Below, in pieces: positions 1 to 7,874 of a stretch of 39,671 bases of DNA. This DNA is from Candidatus Moduliflexus flocculans (GTDB lineage Bacteria; Moduliflexota; Moduliflexia; Moduliflexales; Moduliflexaceae): NCBI GenBank assembly GCA_000739515.1, contig DF820459.1, positions 516,826-556,496 on the forward strand, given 5' to 3'. A program made the position numbers and the translations under genes. Every line of letters begins with the position of its first letter. The stretch's first letter is position 1. The notes under the pieces are model-generated. The model was not told where the DNA came from. It saw only the letters and a list, made by a program, of their open reading frames with translations, and did no database searches.

Positions 1-126
1 TTACTCGGCGCACTGGCCGATTTCTTCGGACTTGGGCGCGCATACGGGATTGTTATTGTGTTGCTCGTTCTGGTGGCAGGCGGAACATTGGCAATTCACT
101 ACGTGACGCCAATAAAAAAAACGTAA
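1..126 (+). CDS. C-terminal end of a membrane transporter, MFS-like (partial)
   Basis: The window opens inside a reading frame that runs 41 codons to a TAA at 124-126. The visible peptide holds one long hydrophobic helix (about residues 18-33, rich in I, V, L, A and G) preceded by GALADFFGLGRAYG and followed by a short basic tail ending PIKKT. A last transmembrane helix with a short lysine-rich cytoplasmic tail is typical of major facilitator superfamily carriers. The G-x-L-A-D-x-F-G pattern also resembles the loop before the last MFS helix. Substrate and full length cannot be known from this fragment. The frame is chosen because it alone gives a plausible membrane helix; a perfect hairpin follows 8 bases after the stop. 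Confidence 0.55.
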   Translation, partial: LLGALADFFGLGRAYGIVIVLLVLVAGGTLAIHYVTPIKKT

Positions 127-133
127 GTATTTA

Positions 134-194
134 CGTACCGCCGACGTCCTCGTCGGCCTTGATGATACGCGCCGACGAGGACGTCGGCGGTACG
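134..194. terminator. Perfect 24-bp inverted repeat, possible terminator or dispersed palindrome
   Basis: Positions 134-157 and 171-194 are exact reverse complements of each other, with a 13-base loop (158-170). The stem is very GC-rich and starts 8 bases after the transporter stop codon. No U-tract follows, so it may be a dispersed palindromic element rather than a true rho-independent terminator. Confidence 0.6.
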
Positions 195-344
195 AAGTGC
201 TCACAAAAACGACAACGAATCGGAGAAGGGAACGAATGAGAGGAATTCATGTAATAGTTACAAAAGAACATTAATTCTTAGGAACGTCAACGCTTGTTTT
301 GACTGTCAACGCAAGCATTGATACGCCTGGAGTAAAAATAGATC

Positions 345-1019
345 ATGAAATATTCAGGGATTATTTTTGATTTTAACGGCGTATTGCTATGGGATACGCC
401 ATTGAATGACGAGGCGTGGCAGCGGCTCTCGCTGCAACTGCGTGGCCGGGCATTGACGCCCGACGAAATGCGGCAGACCGTGCATGGCCGGACGAATGCT
501 GCGGCGTTATCATATATTACGGGACAACAGTTATCAATCATGGATCAACGCCGTTTATCAGAGGAAAAAGAATTGCTTTACCAGCAACTGTGTCTGGAAT
601 GGGGGCATGATTTTCGCCTCTCGCCGGGTTCTGTCGAGTTATTGAATTATCTTGTGGCGCATGACATTCCTCATACAATTGCCACGTCGTCCGGCGCGAT
701 GAATGTGGAGTTTTATTTGGAATGGCTGCATCTTGATACCTGGTTTGATGTCAGCAAGATCGTGTATGATGACGGCACGCTTGCCGGAAAGCCTGCGCCG
801 GATTGTTATCAACGCGCCGCCGCTCAATTAGGGTTATCCCCGGAAACGTGCGTGGTTGTGGAAGATGCGCCGTCCGGCATTCTTGCGGCGCAGCAGGCGG
901 GAATTGGGCGCATTTACGCGCTCGGCCCGGCAGAAAGACATCAGGCGCTCAGGCAGATTGCCGGCGTGCATGATGTCATCGAGCATTTGGGAGCGTTGCC
1001 GAAAGAGATTTTTCGATAA
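345..1019 (+). CDS. HAD-superfamily hydrolase, beta-phosphoglucomutase/phosphatase-like
   Basis: A 224-residue protein of the haloacid dehalogenase superfamily, most like the subfamily IA phosphatases and beta-phosphoglucomutases. Motif I is FDFNGVL, with nucleophile Asp9 at the N-terminus; motif II is the ATSS segment; motif III/IV is GKPAPDCY followed by VVVEDAPSGILAA. A helical cap lies between motifs I and II. Oddly, the second acidic residue of motif I, the general acid/base Asp of DxD, is replaced by Asn11. This changes or slows phosphotransfer in well-studied members, although an FDFNG variant may define its own subfamily. Start: ATG at 345 preceded by a GGAG at 329-332. It stands alone between the transporter tail and the ribosomal operon. 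The substrate is unknown, likely a small phosphorylated sugar or nucleotide. Confidence 0.85.
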   Translation: MKYSGIIFDFNGVLLWDTPLNDEAWQRLSLQLRGRALTPDEMRQTVHGRTNAAALSYITGQQLSIMDQRRLSEEKELLYQQLCLEWGHDFRLSPGSVELLNYLVAHDIPHTIATSSGAMNVEFYLEWLHLDTWFDVSKIVYDDGTLAGKPAPDCYQRAAAQLGLSPETCVVVEDAPSGILAAQQAGIGRIYALGPAERHQALRQIAGVHDVIEHLGALPKEIFR

Positions 1020-1087
1020 ATTATCCTAAGCAACAAGGTGTCTAACAGCGTTCCGTTCCGACTTTTTTTGCAATTTCATGAAAAGTC

Positions 1088-1116
1088 TTGACAGAATTTC
1101 GGCCTTTATGTTAGCT
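1088..1116 (+). promoter_or_regulatory. Candidate promoter for the rplU operon
   Basis: A perfect -35 hexamer TTGACA lies at 1088-1093. The base-spaced -10 position (1111-1116, TTAGCT) is a poor match, so only the -35 element is convincing. It would give a leader of about 75 bases ahead of the rplU start, a normal place for ribosomal-protein leader control, but no known L21 leader structure was recognised. Confidence 0.3.
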
Positions 1117-1197
1117 GACTTCTGCTTTATAGGAAAGAAAGACACTATTGTATCAGTCGAAAAAATAGAGAGTTACATGTTTTGGAGGTCATGCATC

Positions 1198-1512
1198 GTG
1201 TACGCAGTCATTAAAACTGGTGGAAAGCAACATGCTGTCACAGAAGGGGAAGTGCTTCGAGTGGAGAAACTCGACGCTGAACCAGGTTCTGAAGTCGTTT
1301 TTAAAGACGTTTTGATGGTGAAAGGCGCAGATGATAAAGTTGCCGTCGGAGCGCCGATTCTCAAAAATGCTTCAGTGACCGCCGAAGTCGTGGAACACGG
1401 CAGAGGCAAAAAAATTATTGTCTTTAAATACAAACGGAAAAAAAATTATCAGCGGAAACAGGGACATCGCCAGGATTTTACGGCGGTGCGCATTAAAGCG
1501 ATTGCAGCGTAA
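1198..1512 (+). CDS. rplU: 50S ribosomal protein L21
   Basis: A 104-residue L21 protein of the large ribosomal subunit; it binds 23S rRNA near L20. The N-terminus [14 protein letters not shown] and the C-terminal [22 protein letters not shown] block are family hallmarks, and the length is usual. Start: GTG at 1198, because GGAGG at 1184-1188 sits nine bases upstream and the family begins at this Met-Tyr-Ala-Val. A longer upstream extension of the same frame has no ribosome binding site and matches nothing in L21. It is the first gene of a tight operon with rpmA and obgE, the conserved bacterial order. Confidence 0.97.
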   Translation: MYAVIKTGGKQHAVTEGEVLRVEKLDAEPGSEVVFKDVLMVKGADDKVAVGAPILKNASVTAEVVEHGRGKKIIVFKYKRKKNYQRKQGHRQDFTAVRIKAIAA

Positions 1513-1535
1513 GCTGGATAGAAGGAGACAGGATC

Positions 1536-1805
1536 ATGGCACATAAAAAAGGTGGCGGGAGTTCGCGGAATGGTCGCGACAGCAATCCGCAATATTTAGG
1601 CGTAAAACGATTTGCCGGGCAGTTCGTGACCGGCGGCAGTATTTTGGTGCGCCAGCGCGGCACGGTGTTTAAGCCTGGCGTGAATGTCGGGCGAGGCAAA
1701 GACGACACCTTGTTTGCAAAAATTGACGGAGTGGTCGAATTTGTCAACCGTGGCAAAAAAAATCGGTATATTCATATTCGACCACAGACACCGCAAGCCG
1801 CATAA
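1536..1805 (+). CDS. rpmA: 50S ribosomal protein L27
   Basis: An 89-residue L27 whose N-terminus ([16 protein letters not shown]) reaches toward the peptidyl-transferase centre in the ribosome. The segments [22 protein letters not shown] and [17 protein letters not shown] are diagnostic. The N-terminus begins directly with AHKK, so there is no cleaved Firmicutes-type leader. A strong AAGGAGA at 1521-1527 fixes the ATG at 1536. It lies 23 bases after rplU and abuts obgE, whose ATG follows the rpmA stop without a gap, suggesting translational coupling. Confidence 0.98.
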   Translation: MAHKKGGGSSRNGRDSNPQYLGVKRFAGQFVTGGSILVRQRGTVFKPGVNVGRGKDDTLFAKIDGVVEFVNRGKKNRYIHIRPQTPQAA

Positions 1806-2810
1806 ATGTTTGTTGACGAAGTTGACATTTATGTAAAAGCTGGTGATGGCGGAAATGGCTGCCTGAGTTTCCATCGTGAGAAGTTTGTGCCGTACGGCGG
1901 TCCGGACGGCGGCGATGGAGGTCGAGGCGGCCATGTCATTTTACGGGTCAATTCTCAACTTTCGACGTTGATTGATTTGCGCTATCAAGCACGCTATCAG
2001 GCAGAGGGCGGTGGCAACGGAAGAGGCCGCAACCAAACCGGAAAAAATGGCGAGGATTTGATTGTTCCCGTCCCCCCCGGAACAATGGTGAAAGATGTCG
2101 CGAGCGGCGAGTTGCTGGCGGATTTGGCGAACGCAAATGATGAATTTATCGCCGCAGAAGGCGGTCAGGGCGGACGCGGCAATGCGCGATTCAAAACCTC
2201 GACCAATCGAGCGCCTCGTTATCATCAACCCGGACGCGAAGGGGAAGAACGCAGCCTGCATCTTGAACTTAAATTGTTGGCCGACGTCGGCATTATCGGT
2301 TTGCCGAATGTTGGAAAATCTACATTAATTTCACGCATTTCCGCGGCTCGTCCTAAAATTGCCGACTATCCGTTCACGACGCTCACGCCGAATCTTGGCG
2401 TCGTGAGTGCGTCGAACTACCGAAGTTTTGTGGTCGTGGATATTCCTGGCTTAATTGAAGGGGCGTCATTAGGGGCAGGATTAGGGTTTCAATTTCTTCG
2501 GCATATCGAGCGCACGCGGATGTTTGTCCATGTGATTGATCTGTCGTCGTTGTCCGACCGAGACCCTGTTCAGGATTTTCAGACGATTACTTCGGAACTT
2601 GCCCATTATGATCCGGATTTGTTAGCGCGTCGCCAGATTGTTGCCGCCAATAAAATTGACGCATTGGATGACGAAACCCGATTATTGACTCTTCGCAAAT
2701 TTTGTGAACAGGAAGGCATGACGTGTTATCCGATTTCGGCTGTGACGGGCGAAGGTCTCGGCGATTTGCTGCAAGGGATAACCCGCGTGTTGTTTCCTGA
2801 CGAAGCATGA
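1806..2810 (+). CDS. obgE: Obg-family GTPase (ribosome assembly, stress control)
   Basis: A 334-residue Obg/CgtA GTPase acting in late 50S assembly and growth control. The N-terminal glycine-rich Obg fold (about residues 1-155) carries the repeated GGDGGxGG runs. The G domain follows with G1 GLPNVGKS, switch I region YPFTTLTPN, G3 DIPGL, G4 NKID and G5 SAVTG. The protein ends soon after the G domain, so the variable C-terminal OCT extension is absent, as in Gram-negative-type Obg. The ATG at 1806 directly follows the rpmA TAA. Its last four bases overlap rsfS (ATGA), indicating translational coupling. Confidence 0.97.
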   Translation: MFVDEVDIYVKAGDGGNGCLSFHREKFVPYGGPDGGDGGRGGHVILRVNSQLSTLIDLRYQARYQAEGGGNGRGRNQTGKNGEDLIVPVPPGTMVKDVASGELLADLANANDEFIAAEGGQGGRGNARFKTSTNRAPRYHQPGREGEERSLHLELKLLADVGIIGLPNVGKSTLISRISAARPKIADYPFTTLTPNLGVVSASNYRSFVVVDIPGLIEGASLGAGLGFQFLRHIERTRMFVHVIDLSSLSDRDPVQDFQTITSELAHYDPDLLARRQIVAANKIDALDDETRLLTLRKFCEQEGMTCYPISAVTGEGLGDLLQGITRVLFPDEA

Positions 2811-3220
2811 CAGATACGCAATCTACACGATTGACCCCCCAACCGCTTGCCGCCGCATCGCGAGAAGATGCGGTGGCTGCCGCGCAGGCCGCGCTTGACA
2901 AAAAAGCCCTCAATGTGGTCTTACTTGATGTCGCCGGAGTCGTTACATACGCCGATTATATTCTAGTTTGCAGCGGGCGCTCCTCTGTTCAAGTGAAAGC
3001 GATTGTCTCCTCAATAGAAGATGCGATGCGGGCGCGGAAAATTCGTCCGCTTCATATTGAGGGTGGGACGGAGGCGCATTGGGTGCTTATGGATTACGAT
3101 GACATTATTATCCACGTCTTTGTGGAAGAAACCCGAGTATTTTATAATTTGGAACGGCTGTGGGGCGATGTGCCGCGCACGGCGTTCGAATCACCGGAAA
3201 GCGCGTTGTTTTCAATCTAA
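2807..3220 (+). CDS. rsfS: Ribosomal silencing factor RsfS (Iojap/YbeB)
   Basis: A 137-residue member of the RsfS family, which binds L14 on the free 50S subunit and blocks joining of the 30S in starvation. Diagnostic parts are the LLDVAG...YADYILVCSGRSS region and the segment EGGTEAHWVLMDYDDIIIHVF, followed by RVFYNLERLWGD. About 15-20 N-terminal residues are less conserved than usual. It overlaps obgE by four bases. The order obg-rsfS-rlmH is widely conserved, but nadD, often found before rsfS, is missing here. Confidence 0.95.
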   Translation: MTDTQSTRLTPQPLAAASREDAVAAAQAALDKKALNVVLLDVAGVVTYADYILVCSGRSSVQVKAIVSSIEDAMRARKIRPLHIEGGTEAHWVLMDYDDIIIHVFVEETRVFYNLERLWGDVPRTAFESPESALFSI

Positions 3221-3298
3221 GTGAAAAGGGTGGATGACACGTGACGGTTGTTTCGCTACGCTCACGCACAGGTGTCTGTGTGATGCGCTCTGTGATGC

Positions 3299-3775
3299 AT
3301 GATTATCAAATTAGTATGCGTCGGCAAAATAAAAGAGCTGTATCTATTGCCGGGCATTGAGGAATATCTCGAACGAATTCGGCATTACACGCCAGTGGAA
3401 TATGTTGAGATCAAAGCAGAAACGCGCAAAAAGCACGAACCGGATGCGTTAATTAAACAGCGCGAAGCCGACAAAATTCGTCAGACGCTTATGTCAAATG
3501 ATTGCGTGATTGCGCTGGATGAACATGGCAAGGAGTTTTCATCAGAGCAATTTGCCGGGATGTTGTCGCGATACCAGCAGCGTGGCGATGTCAAGCGGCT
3601 TGCATTCGTTACGGGAGGCGCGACTGGACTTGCTGAAGAGTTTCTCCATCGGGCCGACATGATGCTTGCGCTATCCAAAATGACCTTCCCACACCAGCTA
3701 TGCCGATTAATTTTATTAGAACAGGTTTACCGAGGATTGACGATATTGGCGGGAGAGTCATATCACAAATCGTGA
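3299..3775 (+). CDS. rlmH: 23S rRNA (pseudouridine1915-N3)-methyltransferase RlmH
   Basis: A 158-residue SPOUT-class methyltransferase that modifies pseudouridine 1915 of helix 69 in 23S rRNA. The N-terminus MIIKLVCVGKIKE, the central ALDEHGKEFSSEQFA, the SAM-knot segment FVTGGATG and the ending LAGESYHKS with its terminal YHK signature are all present, at the family's usual length. The ATG at 3299 opens the conserved N-terminus; no strong ribosome binding site is visible. The 78-base gap after rsfS holds no clear signal. Confidence 0.96.
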   Translation: MIIKLVCVGKIKELYLLPGIEEYLERIRHYTPVEYVEIKAETRKKHEPDALIKQREADKIRQTLMSNDCVIALDEHGKEFSSEQFAGMLSRYQQRGDVKRLAFVTGGATGLAEEFLHRADMMLALSKMTFPHQLCRLILLEQVYRGLTILAGESYHKS

Positions 3776-3800
3776 ATCGTGAGATGATGAGGGCAGAAGC

Positions 3801-4199
3801 ATGGCAAGCGAGACACAGGTTATTTTAGTTGTTGATGATGATGAAGGATTGCGCGAAGGATTGAGCCGCCTTCTTGAAGATGAAGGATATCAGGTGCTCT
3901 GCGCAGACAATGGAGATCGCGCGCTTGAGATTATCCGTCACACGCATATTGATTTGATTTTGACCGATATGCGCATGCCTGGCATGAGCGGGATCGAATT
4001 GTTGAAAAACGTTCGCGCCGTCAACGAGCATGTCGGTGTCATTATTCTTACAGGCTACGGTGAAATCGAATCGTATATTGAAGCGATGAATTTTGGCGCG
4101 ATGGAATATGTCAGCAAGCCTTTTAAAGTGAATGAATTGAAATTTATTGTCAATAAAATTCTAAATCGAGCAAATGTCGTGTCGCAAGAAAGGGGATGA
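3801..4199 (+). CDS. Stand-alone response-regulator receiver domain (CheY-like)
   Basis: A 132-residue single receiver domain with no output domain. The acidic pocket is Asp12-Asp14, the phospho-acceptor is Asp56 in LILTDMRMPG, the conserved Thr is in IILTGYG, and the switch Lys is in YVSKPF. Such proteins relay phosphate or act by protein contact. Its place is unusual: it sits between rlmH and apt in the ribosome-assembly operon, 25 bases after rlmH, and its stop overlaps an ATG ahead of apt. No partner kinase is adjacent. A link to growth or stringent control is only a guess from context. Confidence 0.92.
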   Translation: MASETQVILVVDDDEGLREGLSRLLEDEGYQVLCADNGDRALEIIRHTHIDLILTDMRMPGMSGIELLKNVRAVNEHVGVIILTGYGEIESYIEAMNFGAMEYVSKPFKVNELKFIVNKILNRANVVSQERG

Positions 4200-4201
4200 C
4201 C

Positions 4202-4717
4202 ATGAAAGATTTGAAAGCCATGATAAGAAATATCCCTGATTTTCCGAAAGCAGGGATCATGTTTAAAGACATTACCCCGTTATTACAGGATGGCGAAGCG
4301 TTTCAGCAAGCGATTGATCAAATGGCGGCGTCCTGGGCGGATAAACAGATTGATGTCGTTGTTGGCATTGAGGCGCGCGGGTTTATTTTTGCCGCGGCGT
4401 TAGCGTATAAATTAGGGGCGGGTTTGGTTATTGTCCGAAAGCCGGGCAAATTGCCCTATCAGACGAAAACAGTGACGTATGCGCTGGAATATGGCACGGA
4501 TTCGTTGCAAATTCATGAAGATGCCATTGCGAAGGGGCAGCGCGTGCTGATCGTAGATGACGTGCTGGCGACTGGCGGGACAGTAAAAGGCGTCGCCGAA
4601 TTGATTCAACAATTCGATGCGACAATTGCCGGGATTGCCTTTTTATCCGAGTTATCCTTTTTGAATGGGCGTGAAAAACTTCAAGGAATGGACATCACTT
4701 CATTAATCTCGTTTTAG
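4202..4717 (+). CDS. apt: Adenine phosphoribosyltransferase
   Basis: A 171-residue type I phosphoribosyltransferase that makes AMP from adenine and PRPP (purine salvage, cytosol). Seen are the N-terminal IPDFPKAGIMFKDITPLL, the GIEARGFIF segment, the flexible-loop region RKPGKLPYQT and the PRPP-binding loop VLIVDDVLATGGT. Two in-frame ATGs exist, at 4196 and 4202. The purine-rich AGGGG at 4191-4195 abuts the first and lies at proper distance from the second, so 4202 is preferred. It closes the operon; tRNA-Arg follows 31 bases on. Confidence 0.95.
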   Translation: MKDLKAMIRNIPDFPKAGIMFKDITPLLQDGEAFQQAIDQMAASWADKQIDVVVGIEARGFIFAAALAYKLGAGLVIVRKPGKLPYQTKTVTYALEYGTDSLQIHEDAIAKGQRVLIVDDVLATGGTVKGVAELIQQFDATIAGIAFLSELSFLNGREKLQGMDITSLISF

Positions 4718-4748
4718 CGCGTCACTCGTGAAGAAATGCTTGTTTTAG

Positions 4749-4822
4749 GCGCCCGTAGCTCAGTTGGATAGAGCGAAGGATTCCTAATCCTTAGGTCGGA
4801 GGTTCAAGTCCTCTCGGGCGTA
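4749..4822 (+). tRNA. tRNA-Arg (anticodon CCU)
   Basis: A 74-base cloverleaf can be folded by eye. The acceptor stem pairs 4749-4755 with 4815-4821, with a G-U at its first pair. The D arm holds the TAGCTCAGTTGG consensus. The anticodon stem AAGGA/TCCTT encloses the loop TTCCTAA, whose middle bases read CCT. The T arm GGAGG/CCTCT encloses TTCAAGT. The discriminator is A4822; CCA is not encoded. A T-run (4823-4828) follows directly. Confidence 0.93.
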
Positions 4823-4874
4823 TTTTTTGAAAGAACGGCTAAAAAGGCGTCCTTTTAACCTCAGGGTGAGACCG

Positions 4875-5309
4875 GTGCATAGCAAACAAAGTATTGAATG
4901 TTGGCTGTTTCATAAGATATTGCGGAAATTCTTGCTGCTTCGCTGCCCGGCGACTCATCGTCATCCTGAATACTGGCAGCCGATTACAGGAGGCGTCTGG
5001 CATCGCGAACCGCTGTTACAGGCATGTCTGCGGGAAGTGCGCGAAGAAACCGGCATTGTGCTGGCCGCCTCGGATATTGTAATGATTCAGGAAGACTTTC
5101 ACGTCTTTGTGCCGGAATATGACCTCGAAGTGCGCAAACCGATCTTTACGGCAACGACCGCTATCGAACACATCGCGATTTCTGACGAGCATTTAGCCTA
5201 TCAATGGGTCGCGCCGGAGCAAGTTCCCGAAACGCTCTTCTGGGAGAGTAACCGTATCAGTTTCGCCGCTGTCAACGCCTTCTATCTAACCAGTCATCCT
5301 CGGACATAA
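4875..5309 (+). CDS. Nudix hydrolase
   Basis: A Nudix pyrophosphohydrolase, about 144 residues from this start. The full Nudix box GX5EX7REVxEEXGI is visible (GGVWHREPLLQACLREVREE then TGI), giving the Mg-binding glutamates. The upstream QSIECWLF...YWQPITGG and the downstream AYQWVAPEQ are like MutT-type or dihydroneopterin-triphosphate-type enzymes; the substrate is not certain. The start is uncertain: the frame is open back to a TTG at 4827, but that lies in the T-run after the tRNA. GTG 4875 or GTG 4866, with AGG at 4863-4865 just upstream, is likelier. It is convergent with the next gene, with a hairpin between. Confidence 0.88.
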   Translation: MHSKQSIECWLFHKILRKFLLLRCPATHRHPEYWQPITGGVWHREPLLQACLREVREETGIVLAASDIVMIQEDFHVFVPEYDLEVRKPIFTATTAIEHIAISDEHLAYQWVAPEQVPETLFWESNRISFAAVNAFYLTSHPRT

Positions 5310-5345
5310 ACGCATTATGCAATCGCTTTAAACGAGAGCTTACCA

Positions 5346-5368
5346 ACCGAAGTCTTCGTGACTTCGGT
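5346..5368. terminator. Hairpin between convergent genes
   Basis: ACCGAAGTC (5346-5354) and GACTTCGGT (5360-5368) form a perfect 9-bp stem with a TTCGT loop. It lies between the convergent Nudix and 5395-6027 genes, so it may act as a bidirectional terminator. There is no strong T-tract, and it could be a dispersed palindromic repeat. Confidence 0.5.
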
Positions 5369-5394
5369 CGGCAGGAGCAATCGCTACGTTCAGT

Positions 5395-6027
5395 TCAAGC
5401 GGCTTCAAACGGCGTATCCAGCGGCGATTCCGGCAGCACAACAGGCTGCGCGGCGCAAGCGTCGGCAATCGCTTGGCGGAAAGCGGCGTCTTGTTCGAAA
5501 AGCTGATAGAGTTTGCGAAAGCCTTTAGTGCATCCGTTTGGGATCAGCGTGTTAAAAAACCAGCTTGCGCGTTGGGTAATGACGTTTTTCTCAAGCGCTT
5601 CCTGGGCTAAAGCGGCATATTCGGAGGTCGGTGGTTCTTTGGGTTCGGCTTTTTTTCTCGTTTTGGCTTTCGATTCGGTCTCAATCTCAGTGATTTTTGG
5701 CAGCCGCTTGATTTTGCGAGTGGACGCTTCACGCGGACGCTGCGCTGAAACGGACACACCAACAGGCTCTTCGACGCTTCGCGAAAGCGACTGCAACTCA
5801 ATGACCGGCGCAAACGTCGGCTTGCTCGTGACTCCCAATTCAAGACCACTCTCAAATTGAATGGCTTCGATATCGCGCAGGACAATATGAAATGTATCTG
5901 CCTGGCCTTTGTAATATCGGCTCATGGAGGCATCCTGCGCATTGGCGGCGCGTTGCTGCGCGGATTCGAGCCGCTGGCGAATTAAGGCTTCTAACGCATG
6001 AAAACTCTGTTCTTGTTTTTGCATCAT
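5395..6027 (-). CDS. Hypothetical protein with a basic, proline-rich linker
   Basis: A 210-residue protein that I do not recognise. The N-terminal 60 residues are helical and Gln/Ala-rich (LIRQRLESAQQRAANAQDAS), possibly a coiled coil. Residues about 95-135 form a charged, Lys/Pro/Glu-rich, low-complexity linker. The C-terminal 75 residues look folded (WFFNTLIPNGCTKGFRKLYQLF). No signal peptide or membrane segment is seen. Start: the ATG-ATG at 6027, since AAAGGA lies just upstream; the frame extends six codons further to a TTG that would include that binding site. It is the last gene of a three-gene minus-strand operon, 39 bases after the FmdB gene. Confidence 0.6.
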   Translation of the reverse strand: MMQKQEQSFHALEALIRQRLESAQQRAANAQDASMSRYYKGQADTFHIVLRDIEAIQFESGLELGVTSKPTFAPVIELQSLSRSVEEPVGVSVSAQRPREASTRKIKRLPKITEIETESKAKTRKKAEPKEPPTSEYAALAQEALEKNVITQRASWFFNTLIPNGCTKGFRKLYQLFEQDAAFRQAIADACAAQPVVLPESPLDTPFEAA

Positions 6028-6066
6028 ACTTGTTTCCTTTGGCAAAAGATGAATGATTGGTTTCTT

Positions 6067-6327
6067 CTATTTTTTCGCTCTGGCTTCTAACTCTTTGCGT
6101 CCCATTAAGACGCGCTTCGGCGGCGATGAAACATCTTCGTGAGAAGAAAAATCCTCGTCGTCTCCCATGTCGCTGCCGCGAAACATCGGCGCGGAAATCA
6201 ATCGCTTGACATCTTTTCCCGCGCAGATCGGACACGTCAGTTCGGCATCCGCTGCTTGTTGAAATGAGGGAAAAAAACGGTCGAAAACGTCATTGCAGGT
6301 GAAGCAACGATACTCATACACAGGCAT
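6067..6327 (-). CDS. FmdB-family zinc ribbon protein
   Basis: An 86-residue putative regulatory protein of the FmdB family. The start MPVYEYRCFTCNDVFDRFF and the second knuckle CPICAGKDVKRLISAP give the CxxC...CxxC zinc ribbon. The acidic Gly/Asp/Ser tail is usual. An in-frame ATG three codons upstream touches the AAAGGA binding site, so 6327 is the better start and fits the family's Met-Pro-x-Tyr-Glu-Tyr opening. It lies 15 bases after the ABC ATPase gene on the same strand. The precise role of this family is poorly known. Confidence 0.88.
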   Translation of the reverse strand: MPVYEYRCFTCNDVFDRFFPSFQQAADAELTCPICAGKDVKRLISAPMFRGSDMGDDEDFSSHEDVSSPPKRVLMGRKELEARAKK

Positions 6328-6342
6328 ACTCAACATTCCTTT

Positions 6343-7338
6343 CTATTGGACGTTCCGAAGAAATTCTCCGCCTGCGCGGACAGGACAGGCGACAAAATGA
6401 CCATTGCCGGTATCTGTAAATGCGGGTTCATATTGAGCGCATTCGTCTATTTTATACGGGCAGCGAGTGTGGAAATGGCAGCCTCTCGGCGGGTTAATCG
6501 GACTGGGAACATCCCCCTGCAAAATCTGGCGTTTCTTTTCGTTGCGAGGATTCGGAATCGGCACAGCGGATAACAACGCTTGCGTATAAGGATGTTTCGG
6601 AGAATTATATAACTGATCTGACGCGGCTAATTCAACAATCTTTCCAAGATACATCACCGCCACGCGATCACTCATATATTCCACCACGCTGAGATCATGC
6701 GCGATAAACAGGTATGACAGGCCGTATTCTCGTTTCAAATCTTCCAGTAAATTAATCACTTGCGCTTGAATTGAGACATCTAACGCGGAAACCGGTTCAT
6801 CCGCCACAATCAATTTCGGATTCAGCGCGAGCGCGCGGGCAATGCCGATGCGCTGGCGCTGTCCGCCACTGAATTCATGCGGATAACGGCGGCGGTGGTC
6901 AGCGTGTAAACCGACTTTTTCTAATAACTCCACCACACGCTCTTCACGCGCTTTTCCTTTGCTGACATTGTGAATTTTCAGCGGTTCGGCAAGAATTTTT
7001 CCGACAGTCATGCGAGGATTCAGCGAAGCGTAGGGGTCTTGAAAGATGATTTGCATATTGCGGCGCAGGGCGCGCATCGCGGTTTTCGACAGACGCGAAA
7101 TTTCCTGACCTTCAAAATAAATTTCACCGTCTGTTAATTCAACTAAGCGAAGAATTAAGCGGCCTGTTGTCGTTTTTCCACAGCCGCTTTCGCCCACCAA
7201 ACCAAGCGTTTCCCCGTTATTCAACGCAAAGCTGACTCCATCGACTGCAAAGACATTACCAATGGTTTTGGAGAAAACGCCTCCTTTAATCGGAAAGTAT
7301 TTCTTTAAATTTTTAACATCTAATAACGGCTGATTCAT
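6343..7338 (-). CDS. Dipeptide/oligopeptide ABC transporter ATP-binding subunit (DppF/OppF type)
   Basis: A 331-residue ABC ATPase of the peptide/nickel uptake family. It shows Walker [11 protein letters not shown]-loop [14 protein letters not shown], signature [14 protein letters not shown], Walker [14 protein letters not shown] and the switch His in AHDLSVV. The C-terminal oligopeptide domain has the three-cysteine stretch [14 protein letters not shown] typical of DppD/DppF. It would energise import of peptides from the periplasm. Start ATG 7338 opens at the family's [16 protein letters not shown]; a longer form begins at 7356. It is unusual that no permease, binding protein or partner ATPase is adjacent, so it either serves a distant dpp locus or is a remnant. 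A consensus promoter precedes it. Confidence 0.93.
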   Translation of the reverse strand: MNQPLLDVKNLKKYFPIKGGVFSKTIGNVFAVDGVSFALNNGETLGLVGESGCGKTTTGRLILRLVELTDGEIYFEGQEISRLSKTAMRALRRNMQIIFQDPYASLNPRMTVGKILAEPLKIHNVSKGKAREERVVELLEKVGLHADHRRRYPHEFSGGQRQRIGIARALALNPKLIVADEPVSALDVSIQAQVINLLEDLKREYGLSYLFIAHDLSVVEYMSDRVAVMYLGKIVELAASDQLYNSPKHPYTQALLSAVPIPNPRNEKKRQILQGDVPSPINPPRGCHFHTRCPYKIDECAQYEPAFTDTGNGHFVACPVRAGGEFLRNVQ

Positions 7339-7392
7339 GAGGAATATTCGCCACACTGGATTATTTTAAACGTCGAATTACAAGCAGAACGC

Positions 7393-7421
7393 AGTATTTT
7401 TTCTTTATGTCGTTTTGTCAA
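7393..7421 (-). promoter_or_regulatory. Sigma70-type promoter for the ABC ATPase-FmdB operon
   Basis: On the minus strand a perfect TTGACA (7416-7421) is followed after exactly 17 bases by AATACT (7393-7398), a 4/6 match to TATAAT. The predicted RNA start is about 45 bases before the ATG at 7338. Confidence 0.55.
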
Positions 7422-7874
7422 GAGATGTTTCATCTTTTGAAATATTTACGATGAATACGCCATGCGGTACTTGTCTCAGCAGAGCGATAAGTGAGTATTG
7501 GCACACAAGGTTATGGACAAACTGCCAGACACCTTGAAGGTGTCTGACAGCTATTTCCTGGCCATAACGTTCTGTGGCATTACAGATAAGTAACTACAAG
7601 GATTTATTTTAAGCAAGGATGTTCTGACTTTCTTTGAATAATAAGCGTATTCACGTCCAAAAACTTCAAGAAAGTTATTCATAATTACTTAAACACGAAA
7701 AGATGAAAAAGTTGTTGACTTTTGAGTTGAGATAACAATAAATCTTTATATGAATGAACTCTGTAATTGCCTTATTTTAAAAGGCGCTTAAAATTGTAGG
7801 GCGAAAGACAGTTTCGACATACAGCGCCAACATGATCTTTTCAAAGGCAATTGATATAATTTTTGTTATGATCG
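7422..7874. other. Gene-free AT-rich stretch
   Basis: No credible gene on either strand. The stretch holds the palindrome at 7526-7546 and a TTGACT at 7715-7720 followed 17 bases on by ATAAAT (7738-7743), a possible promoter with no gene in reach. The rest is AT-rich with no structure I can name. The ABC ATPase promoter lies to its left and the promoter of the YciI-like gene to its right. Confidence 0.4.
7526..7546. repeat. Palindrome with stem CAGACACC/GGTGTCTG
   Basis: CAGACACC (7526-7533) and GGTGTCTG (7539-7546) form a perfect 8-bp stem with the loop TTGAA. Short sequences related to its half (AAGGTGTCT or AAGGTGTTT) also occur near 1035 and 11311, so it may belong to a dispersed repeat family. 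Confidence 0.5.

Noticed and set aside
1078..1197. Upstream extension of the L21 reading frame by 40 codons
   Set aside because: No ribosome binding site, no match to L21, and GGAGG with the conserved [11 protein letters not shown] start at 1198 is decisive.
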